DNA of 5,028 nucleotides. Origin: DATDAW01 sp036524675. GTDB lineage: Bacteria > Verrucomicrobiota > Verrucomicrobiia > Chthoniobacterales > DASVRZ01. Where the stretch lies: assembly GCA_036524675.1 (NCBI GenBank), contig DATDBU010000207.1, positions 1 to 5,028 of the forward strand, read 5' to 3'. The position numbers and the translations under genes were made by a program. The notes under the pieces are model-generated. The model saw only the letters and a program-made list of their open reading frames with translations, was not told where the DNA came from and searched no databases. Every line of letters starts with the position of its first letter. Positions within the stretch are counted from its first letter, which is position 1. Shown here piece by piece: positions 1 through 5,028 of the stretch.

Positions 1-303
1 GAACTGCCATATGGTTGGGGTATGGGAGCCATGACGGAGTTCGACATCGTTTATCGCGAAGGGGGCGGTTACGGACCGGATTTCATCAACACCATCACCT
101 TCAGTCACGACATCATCGGCAACCTAGCCGGCTACGTGGAATTCTTTAGCCAGCTTACCGAGGGCGACTTGATCATTACTCTGGATGCTGGGCTAACTTA
201 CGCGTTGACTGAGGACATACAACTCGACTGCGGGTGCAACTTTGGCGTCACAGAGTCGGCGGAGGGTTTCAATCCATTCGTCGGCTTGTCAATGAGATTT
301 TGA
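1..303 (+). CDS. C-terminal part of an outer-membrane beta-barrel protein, MetA-pathway of phenol degradation type (5' end outside the window)
   Basis: The reading frame is open from base 1, without a convincing start, and ends at TGA 301-303, so only the last 100 residues are visible. The first in-frame ATG (22) lies inside the conserved stretch LPYGWGMGAMTEFD and is not the true start. That stretch, the following alternating hydrophobic/polar strands (FINTITFSHDI, GYVEFFSQLTEGD, LDAGLTYALTEDIQLDCGCN) and the end GFNPFVGLSMRF match what I know of the family annotated as transporter / putative MetA-pathway of phenol degradation. The terminal Phe after an amphipathic strand is the usual outer-membrane barrel assembly signal. 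Proteins of this family are thought to form outer-membrane channels; the substrate is generally unknown. It is separated from the next gene by 263 bases with a possible terminator, so it is probably a different transcription unit. The family call is by recognition of the motif pattern, not by a search. Confidence 0.75.
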   Translation, partial: ELPYGWGMGAMTEFDIVYREGGGYGPDFINTITFSHDIIGNLAGYVEFFSQLTEGDLIITLDAGLTYALTEDIQLDCGCNFGVTESAEGFNPFVGLSMRF

Positions 304-329
304 GCATGGCGACTGCCTTCTGTAGAACG

Positions 330-341
330 CGATCGCGATCG
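330..341. repeat. 12-base perfect palindrome CGATCGCGATCG
   Basis: The 12 bases CGATCGCGATCG equal their own reverse complement; the flanking bases 329 and 342 do not extend the symmetry. It lies 27 bases after the stop codon of the upstream barrel gene and includes the octamer GCGATCGC at 329-336. No U-tract follows, so it is not an intrinsic terminator. It may be a protein-binding site or simple chance in G+C-rich DNA; no function is claimed. Confidence 0.4.
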
Positions 342-416
342 ATAGGAAGGCCCCCGGGCTCCTCGTCGCGCAGGGTTGTAATAAGCATCCGCCTAAGACA
401 GTAAGCCGGACTAGGC

Positions 417-441
417 AAGCCGCCCGCTCGTTCGGGCTTTT
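417..441 (+). terminator. Possible intrinsic terminator of the upstream barrel gene
   Basis: GCCCG (422-426), a six-base loop CTCGTT, and CGGGC (433-437) form a five-base-pair G+C stem followed directly by TTTT (438-441). The AAGC before it (417-420) can offer an alternative pairing with GCTT that slightly shifts the stem. The shape is that of a short Rho-independent terminator, but the stem is short, the T-run is only four bases, and it lies about 115 bases beyond the stop codon of the gene it would serve. It would separate that gene from the iron operon. Confidence 0.45.
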
Positions 442-498
442 CGTCGACATCATGCCTCAGCCATGCAAGGTGACACCGAACCGTCCTCGTTTTGAACA

Positions 499-513
499 TG
501 AGACTCTATCTCA
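499..513. promoter_or_regulatory. Candidate iron-responsive operator (TGA-N9-TCA dyad)
   Basis: TGAGA (499-503) and TCTCA (509-513) are perfect inverted arms around CTCTA, a 15-base dyad ending 53 bases before the ATG at 567. The outer bases fit TGA-N9-TCA, the iron-responsive operator (IRO) bound by RirA in Rhizobiales. The 15-base length with outer TGA/TCA is also that of a Fur-type 7-1-7 box, though only about 9 of 14 positions agree with the Fur consensus. Its position before an iron-permease operon is what makes it credible. A TGA-N9-TCA match alone is common by chance, and the host lineage is unknown. Confidence 0.35.
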
Positions 514-520
514 ATAGTTC

Positions 521-549
521 TTGACTGCGACCCGGCAGCAGCCTAATCC
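521..549 (+). promoter_or_regulatory. Weak sigma70-like promoter candidate for the iron operon
   Basis: TTGACT (521-526) matches five of six bases of the -35 consensus and is followed after 17 bases by TAATCC (544-549), which matches only two of six bases of the -10 consensus. A second -35-like hexamer, TTGAAC, lies at 492-497, also without a good partner. A promoter is expected here because the operon starts at 567, but the exact hexamers are uncertain. Confidence 0.2.
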
Positions 550-566
550 CGAACGCTACTCCTTGT

Positions 567-1667
567 ATGAGAACGTTCATCGATTTTTCACGGACTACTT
601 TCCTCTATTTTTGGCGAGTAGCAATTGCAGCAACCGTTGTCTCAATGATTGCGTCAGCCGGCTACGGGGCCGAGCAGGCTCTATCTGAGATCAAGGGCTA
701 TCTCGTTGGAAAGGTGCAATTTATGAACGTAGCGGCAGCCGATTTCGTGCGAAACACCTCCGCCTATCAGAGGATTATCGACAGCACTGGAGGGGACTAC
801 AACAGGGCCGCCATGGAACACGGCCCGGAGATCATGAAGCTCGTCGCGAAAATGCAGGATAATTACCGCAGTTTTCACAATAAGGGATACGAGAACATCG
901 AGGGCATTGTTGCAGGGACAAAGACATTCGTTGACTTTGACGTGTACATGGATGCGGGGGTGCCAAAGGCTGAAGCCTCCACCGATTCTCCGTATTCTCC
1001 GTTGGTTTTGAAAGCCGCGAACGGTCGCATTATCAGCGACCGCAGCGGCAATCTTTTTCACTATATCATTGAACCTGCATTGTGGGGTACCAAGCCCTTC
1101 CTGGTCGAGAGACTCAACACCGCCGCTTCCGAAAAGATTGGGGTAAAATATCTGCCGAAGGCAGACGTTGTCACGGCCGCATCCGCTGAAGCTTCGCGCA
1201 AGATTTCTGACCTTCTTTCGCGTGCCCAAGCCTGGCAACCGACACTGGACGAATGCGTGGGGGCTCTCGTTTGGATGACCCCAACTCTCAATGCCTATTT
1301 CGACGAATGGCGGGATTCTCGTTACGATCCTGTTGCTTCTGCTGGGCGCTATGTTGCTCAGAGCCGCGTGTTGGATATGCGCGGTATCATGTCCAGTCTC
1401 CAAATCACCTGCAACGCGATCCTCCCTGAACTTCGCAAAAAGGACCCCGCTCTAGCCGATCAGCTAAAGTTTGAATACGAGAGCATCATGAGCTTCATCG
1501 CGCGGGTGGACGCCCGCGATAAGGCCAACGGAGGCAAAATGTCCGTTGCAGAAATCGAGGAGATGGCCTTTCAGGCGAAATCCCTCACTGATCAAATAGC
1601 GCCCCACCTTAAGCAAATGGCAGCCGTTCTCGGCCTGAAACTACCCCGCAAGCCTGTGCTTGCCTAG
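567..1667 (+). CDS. Exported periplasmic protein, tentatively imelysin/EfeO-like, partner of the FTR1 permease
   Basis: This 366-residue protein starts with a signal peptide: a basic n-region, a hydrophobic core VAIAATVVSMIASA (about 18-31), then cleavage near A31 (ASA|GYG) or A35 (GYGA|EQ). The ATG at 567 is chosen because it gives a complete signal peptide; the next in-frame ATG, residue 27, would destroy it. No Shine-Dalgarno sequence is visible before the start. The mature part is mostly alpha-helical, rich in charged residues, without membrane segments. H165-YII-E169-PALW resembles the H-x-x-E...LW signature of imelysin/EfeO (M75-like) proteins, but with one extra residue between His and Glu. 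Cys230 and Cys282 are the only cysteines noticed in the mature part and could form a disulfide. EfeO-type proteins bind iron or feed it to an FTR1 permease; gene order, 15 bases before the permease, supports such a role. I do not firmly recognise the family: it may be a separate, uncharacterised FTR1-linked family. Confidence 0.8.
   Translation: MRTFIDFSRTTFLYFWRVAIAATVVSMIASAGYGAEQALSEIKGYLVGKVQFMNVAAADFVRNTSAYQRIIDSTGGDYNRAAMEHGPEIMKLVAKMQDNYRSFHNKGYENIEGIVAGTKTFVDFDVYMDAGVPKAEASTDSPYSPLVLKAANGRIISDRSGNLFHYIIEPALWGTKPFLVERLNTAASEKIGVKYLPKADVVTAASAEASRKISDLLSRAQAWQPTLDECVGALVWMTPTLNAYFDEWRDSRYDPVASAGRYVAQSRVLDMRGIMSSLQITCNAILPELRKKDPALADQLKFEYESIMSFIARVDARDKANGGKMSVAEIEEMAFQAKSLTDQIAPHLKQMAAVLGLKLPRKPVLA
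985..1002 (+). repeat. Perfect 9-base tandem duplication inside the EfeO-like gene
   Basis: ATTCTCCGT occurs twice in direct succession (985-993 and 994-1002). Because the unit is nine bases the duplication keeps the reading frame, giving D-S-P-Y-S-P-L in the protein, a Ser-Pro repeat in a probable loop about 20 residues before the H165...E169 motif. It may be a recent slippage event; copy number could vary between strains. Confidence 0.6.
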
Positions 1668-1679
1668 TCGCGCGGCGAC
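1667..1679 (+). promoter_or_regulatory. Small hairpin filling the gap in front of the permease start codon
   Basis: GTCGC (1667-1671), loop GCG, and GCGAC (1675-1679) form a perfect five-base-pair inverted repeat. It begins at the last base of the preceding gene's TAG and ends three bases before the permease ATG, exactly where a Shine-Dalgarno sequence would be expected; none is seen. Folded in mRNA, it could hinder independent initiation so that the permease is translated mainly by ribosomes terminating at 1665-1667. No T-run follows, so it is not a terminator. Chance occurrence in G+C-rich sequence is possible. Confidence 0.35.
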
Positions 1680-1682
1680 ACC

Positions 1683-3989
1683 ATGCACCGTCCATCCCAA
1701 CGAGTCGGGTTGCTGCTCATAGCAACAGCCCTAGGCGCTGGCGCTGCGTGGGCGAGATTGACGGAAGATTTTCACCAAATCCAGCAGCAGCTTGGCGAGG
1801 CGCTCCTCGACGCCTACGCTGGTGACTCGTCGAACGGGGAACTGATGCTATCCAGCCAGGGTATTGCTCGTTTGGCTCCCTACCTGAAAAGCCCGGAGTC
1901 GCAGCGGTTGATTGAGACGGCTTCGGATGGTGGAGCCTACATCACGGCAAAAATTGGACGCCAACGGGCGCTTTTGCAGCACGTTGCGGCGTTGGAGATG
2001 TTGAGTACCCAGAAGGCTGGCGATATCCCGGCCGCTCGTCAATGGCGTGCCTTGATCAGCCTGCCCAGATTTGTAAGCGAACAGGACAGCACGCTTCTTC
2101 TGCAAACTGCCGACCCGTCGCAGGCAACCACCCCAGAAATCAGCGAGACGCTCGCCCGCGAGTACCTCCTTTGGCAGACGATGCGAGTGCGGCAGTTGCT
2201 CGATTTCCTCCAGCACCAGGCCGAACGCGGAACGGCCACGCAAGCCGTTATCGATGCCTATACTGGAGAAACAGTGGCGCTCGCCTCATTTCCAGGCGAG
2301 TTACTGGAAACGGCCAAGCTACCGCCGCAGAATAGTGCCGCAGCCACCGCGCCGGATTGGAAAGCAGCGGAGGAATCTAAAGTGCAGGCTTCCGCCATCG
2401 CGCAGTGGCGCGAAGAACTTGAGGCGACATTGCCTAATCTTTTGAGTGATACGGACATCAGCCGCATGCAGCGGCTGCTAGCCCGGCTACTAAAGCTTGT
2501 ACCCCGTGAATACGAAAACGGAGTCAGCGACGGCCAAATCACGATTGAATTCGAATATCGGGAGGCCGTTATGTTCACGGAAAAGGCCCAAAGCTTGGTC
2601 AATCAGCTCGCCCCGGTTTGGAAGGTGGAACATGCCGAGAACTACAGCAAAGCCCACGATGAAATTACGGTGCTTTTGACAAAGCTCTCCGAAGACATCC
2701 CGAACCTCCGCCCTCAAGGCGAAATTCAGAATCTCGTCTCGCGGGTTACGAGCGTCCTGGAAAAGGAATTCCAGATTTCTGCACGCCGTGCAGGCGACAA
2801 GGGAAACATTATCGAAGAAACGGCGCTGGAAGTCAGGGTTTCGCTAGGCAGTTCGCTGGCTGCAGTAGAAGCTGGCCAATGGGAAACGGCCGAGGCACTT
2901 CGCCTCGACGCTTATACAGCTTTTGATTCCGAAATCGAACCGCGCGTCCTTCCACGCAATCCGGATCTGGGCCGGCGCGCCGAACGCAGTTTTCTAGATG
3001 GAGAGGAGGGCGCTCCTGGCATCAAGCTCGCTCTCGACCGCCGTGCGCCCATGGAAGAAATCCAAGCGGCCTATGAACGCTGTCTGAGCCTCCTCGACCA
3101 AAGCATGGAAATGCTCAAGGTCGCTGTATCACCCGGCACGATCGCGGCGACTGCATTCGGCATTGTTGCACGCGAGGGGCTGGAGGCCGTTGTCATTCTG
3201 GCCGCGCTGCTCGCAGGGCTCCGCGGCCCTGAGCAATCACAGACGCGCAAAGGCATCGCTATTGGGGCATGGCTCGCGCTGTTAGCCACCGTCGTCACGT
3301 TCTGGCTTTCACGCACCATCATCACTTCGCTCATTCAATACGGCGAAAGGCTGGAAGCCGTCGTTTCGATTCTCGCGGTGGGTATTCTTCTCATCGTCAC
3401 CAACTGGGTTTTTCATAAGTATTACTGGGCGGGTTGGAACGCGAAGCTTCGATCGCTGTCAAAGTCAGCGGCTAGCGTTCGTTCACCGCGGTGGGAATGG
3501 CTCGCCTTACTAAGCGTTGGCTTCTTGACCATCTATCGCGAGGGGTTTGAAACTGCTCTGTTCCTTCAGTCCCTCTTGCTCGAAGGGAACATCCAAGCGG
3601 TTGTGCTGGGCGGCGCCGCGGCACTCTTCTTCATCGGGAGTATTGGAGTACTTACGTTCCGCTACGGGGTCAAGCTGCCCTACCGCAAGTTGCTTGTTGT
3701 CACTGGATTCTTGGTCGTAACGATCATGGTTACCTTCGTCGGTTCCGCGGTTCGACTTTTCCAGACAGTGGGATGGCTGCCCATCCATCCCGTTCCACAT
3801 CTCCACATGCCAAATTGGGTTGGGTTATGGTTTGGCCTTTATCCGAGTTGGGAGGGCATCCTAATTCCGCTCACCTCTCTTGCCTACGTGGGCGGGGCTT
3901 GGCTCTTCACGCGCTGGAGATCCGGTCGAAACGTTCGCGAAGAACCAATGCCGTCATCGCAGTCGCCTAGACATAACGCCTCAGTTTAA
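1683..3989 (+). CDS. FTR1-family high-affinity iron permease with a long periplasmic N-terminal domain
   Basis: An inner-membrane iron permease of 768 residues. A signal peptide (1-24, cleavage AWA|RL) leads into about 455 periplasmic, mainly helical residues, then the FTR1 membrane domain. R497-EGL-E501 and R619-EGF-E623 are the paired REGLE/REGxE iron-translocation motifs that define the family, located in the first and fourth of seven predicted segments (about 484-512, 524-543, 559-577, 606-630, 637-659, 670-690, 726-744). The stretch around E276-YENGVSDGQ...EFEYREA, and A410-Y411...EIEP, match conserved parts of the periplasmic domain found in large bacterial FTR1 proteins. EfeU is only about 276 residues and cytochrome c/FTR1 fusions about 640; here there is no CxxCH, and Cys467 is the only cysteine noticed, so no heme c is attached. 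The loop before the last segment carries H702, H706 and H708. The permease sits 15 bases after an EfeO-like gene and 3 bases before a porin gene, indicating one operon. Known FTR1 systems take ferrous or oxidised iron across the membrane; which form is used here is not visible. Confidence 0.95.
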   Translation: MHRPSQRVGLLLIATALGAGAAWARLTEDFHQIQQQLGEALLDAYAGDSSNGELMLSSQGIARLAPYLKSPESQRLIETASDGGAYITAKIGRQRALLQHVAALEMLSTQKAGDIPAARQWRALISLPRFVSEQDSTLLLQTADPSQATTPEISETLAREYLLWQTMRVRQLLDFLQHQAERGTATQAVIDAYTGETVALASFPGELLETAKLPPQNSAAATAPDWKAAEESKVQASAIAQWREELEATLPNLLSDTDISRMQRLLARLLKLVPREYENGVSDGQITIEFEYREAVMFTEKAQSLVNQLAPVWKVEHAENYSKAHDEITVLLTKLSEDIPNLRPQGEIQNLVSRVTSVLEKEFQISARRAGDKGNIIEETALEVRVSLGSSLAAVEAGQWETAEALRLDAYTAFDSEIEPRVLPRNPDLGRRAERSFLDGEEGAPGIKLALDRRAPMEEIQAAYERCLSLLDQSMEMLKVAVSPGTIAATAFGIVAREGLEAVVILAALLAGLRGPEQSQTRKGIAIGAWLALLATVVTFWLSRTIITSLIQYGERLEAVVSILAVGILLIVTNWVFHKYYWAGWNAKLRSLSKSAASVRSPRWEWLALLSVGFLTIYREGFETALFLQSLLLEGNIQAVVLGGAAALFFIGSIGVLTFRYGVKLPYRKLLVVTGFLVVTIMVTFVGSAVRLFQTVGWLPIHPVPHLHMPNWVGLWFGLYPSWEGILIPLTSLAYVGGAWLFTRWRSGRNVREEPMPSSQSPRHNASV

Positions 3990-3992
3990 AAG

Positions 3993-5028
3993 ATGAAGAC
4001 ATCACATCAGCTAAGCCTTACCCTTGCCATGAGCCTCGTTTTGGCTTGCGGTCAAACTGTCACTCGAGCCGCGACCACTATATTCGCCCAGCCCGGCCAG
4101 CAGGCTCCCGGAACATTTGCCGTGGTCGGCGATGAAGAGGGAGTCGCTGGACTCATGTACATACCCGGTAGCATCTGGAAACGGGACACCCTGCTTGGTG
4201 ACTTAAACGATTTTCGCAATCAGCTTCTATACACAGGCTTTTCTTTTGCACCGACCTATATCGCCGAGGTTTTCGGCAACGTTGCGGGCGGCACAAAGCA
4301 GGGGGCAATTTCTGATGGCGTCTTTAATCTTGCGGCCGACGTGGATCTTGAGCGCGTCACAGGTTTTTGGAAGAACGCTACCTTTCATACGAACTTCCTG
4401 TGGATTTACGGGCGAAGCCTCTCCGAGCACTATGTCGGAGACTTCAGCAACACGAGCAACATTTCCGGATTCAACACGTTCCGTGTTCAGGAAATGTGGC
4501 TCGAACAGAGCTTCTGGAATCGCCGTGCGACACTGCGGCTAGGTTTGCTGGCCGCCGATGCGGAGTTCTTCGCATCGAATTACTCAAGCCTTTTTATCAA
4601 TGGAACTTTCGGGGCGTTTACTCTCGTGGGCGCGAATCTCCCGAATCCGCCGATCTACCCAATGGCCGCGCCCGCCATCCGGATCTTTGTGCAACCAGTC
4701 TCGAAGTTCTACGCGCAGGTTGGCGCATATTACGGCAATACCGGCGCGCAGGATGAAAATACCACCGGATTCAACTTCGATTTTAACGCCGACAACGGAG
4801 CCTTAATCTTCTCCGAAATGGGCTTTCTTTTGAATCAATCTCCGAACGATCGCGGACTCGTCGGCACGTACAAGATCGGCTCCTTCGTGCACACGGGGCC
4901 GTTCAGCACATGGAATTCTCAGGCTGAGGATGCTCTCGGCACCGGCGGACTTAATGATGTGGGCGCCAACTATGGATTCTATGGTGTGATCGACCAGGAA
5001 ATCTACAAAGCCGGAGGTCGCACAATAG
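3993..5028 (+). CDS. OprB-family outer-membrane porin (3' end outside the window)
   Basis: The frame runs from ATG 3993 to the window edge without a stop (345 codons plus one base), so the C-terminus is missing; OprB-family porins are usually about 400-480 residues. A signal peptide (hydrophobic core LSLTLAMSLVLA, likely cleavage TRA|AT after residue 26) starts the protein; Cys19 resembles a lipobox, but a lipid anchor is unlikely for a barrel. Family hallmarks are in order: F-N-V-A-G-G near residue 95, an aspartate-rich strand followed by GFWKNATF, E167-MWLEQ with the paired F-W, L183-GLLAADAEFF, N203-GTFG, the proline-rich loop ending Y222-PMAAP, and near the edge YGVIDQEIYK. OprB porins are substrate-selective channels, best known for glucose and other sugars. 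Only three bases separate this gene from the permease stop and the start lacks a clear ribosome-binding site, so translational coupling is likely. Being cotranscribed with an iron permease, the pore may serve iron or an iron ligand, which is inference. Confidence 0.9.
   Translation, partial: MKTSHQLSLTLAMSLVLACGQTVTRAATTIFAQPGQQAPGTFAVVGDEEGVAGLMYIPGSIWKRDTLLGDLNDFRNQLLYTGFSFAPTYIAEVFGNVAGGTKQGAISDGVFNLAADVDLERVTGFWKNATFHTNFLWIYGRSLSEHYVGDFSNTSNISGFNTFRVQEMWLEQSFWNRRATLRLGLLAADAEFFASNYSSLFINGTFGAFTLVGANLPNPPIYPMAAPAIRIFVQPVSKFYAQVGAYYGNTGAQDENTTGFNFDFNADNGALIFSEMGFLLNQSPNDRGLVGTYKIGSFVHTGPFSTWNSQAEDALGTGGLNDVGANYGFYGVIDQEIYKAGGRTI

Noticed and set aside
306..404. Short + strand ORF of about 32 codons after the barrel gene
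   Set aside because: Arg/Ser-rich translation derived from the CGATCG palindrome, no ribosome-binding site and no family resemblance.
269..499. 76-codon - strand open frame across the intergenic region
   Set aside because: It overlaps the end of the barrel gene and the candidate terminator and has no recognisable motif or ribosome-binding site.
681..1403. 240-codon open frame on the - strand
   Set aside because: It lies wholly opposite the 366-residue signal-peptide protein, has no recognisable domain and a low-complexity, His/Arg/Val-rich composition typical of antisense frames.
1501..1518. Hairpin CGCGGG-TGGACG-CCCGCG
   Set aside because: It is inside the coding sequence of the EfeO-like gene (Arg-Val-Asp-Ala-Arg codons), has no T-run, and such stems are common in G+C-rich genes.
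4049..4051. Cys19 of the porin as a lipoprotein attachment site
   Set aside because: The context VLAC is a poor lipobox, an outer-membrane barrel is not expected to be lipidated, and a normal signal-peptidase I site follows at TRA|AT.
4227..4806. Several overlapping ORFs in other frames and on the - strand
   Set aside because: They are shadows of the OprB porin frame, which runs open from 3993 to the window edge and carries all family motifs.
1..5028. CRISPR array, insertion sequence, tRNA or rRNA gene
   Set aside because: No regularly spaced repeats, transposase-like frames, terminal inverted repeats or RNA-gene signatures were seen.

Overview
The window is a piece of a Gram-negative bacterial chromosome with four genes, all on the + strand. 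The Gram-negative call rests on two outer-membrane beta-barrel proteins plus two other exported proteins with ordinary signal peptides. Base composition is moderate to high in G+C. The sequence does not fix the phylum; a Rhizobiales-type iron-responsive operator (TGA-N9-TCA) in front of the main operon is a weak hint of an alphaproteobacterium.

Layout. Positions 1-303 hold the last 100 codons of an outer-membrane beta-barrel of the 'MetA-pathway of phenol degradation' type, followed by a 263-base intergenic region. That region contains a possible terminator hairpin (417-441), a dyad that could be an iron-responsive operator (499-513) and at best a weak promoter. Positions 567-5028 are a tightly packed operon: an exported protein resembling imelysin/EfeO iron-uptake proteins (567-1667), a 768-residue FTR1-family iron permease with a very long periplasmic domain (1683-3989), and an OprB-family outer-membrane porin that begins 3 bases after the permease stop and runs off the window end (3993-5028).

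How the genes may work together. FTR1 permeases move iron across the inner membrane, EfeO-like proteins bind or deliver iron in the periplasm, and OprB-type porins are substrate-selective outer-membrane channels. The gene order therefore reads as an envelope-spanning, siderophore-independent iron-uptake set: porin, periplasmic partner, inner-membrane permease. The permease assignment is solid, the porin family is solid, the EfeO-like assignment is tentative, and the joint function is inferred from gene order. The P19, cupredoxin, ferredoxin or EfeB (DyP peroxidase) partners known from other FTR1 systems are not seen here, though they could lie beyond the right edge.
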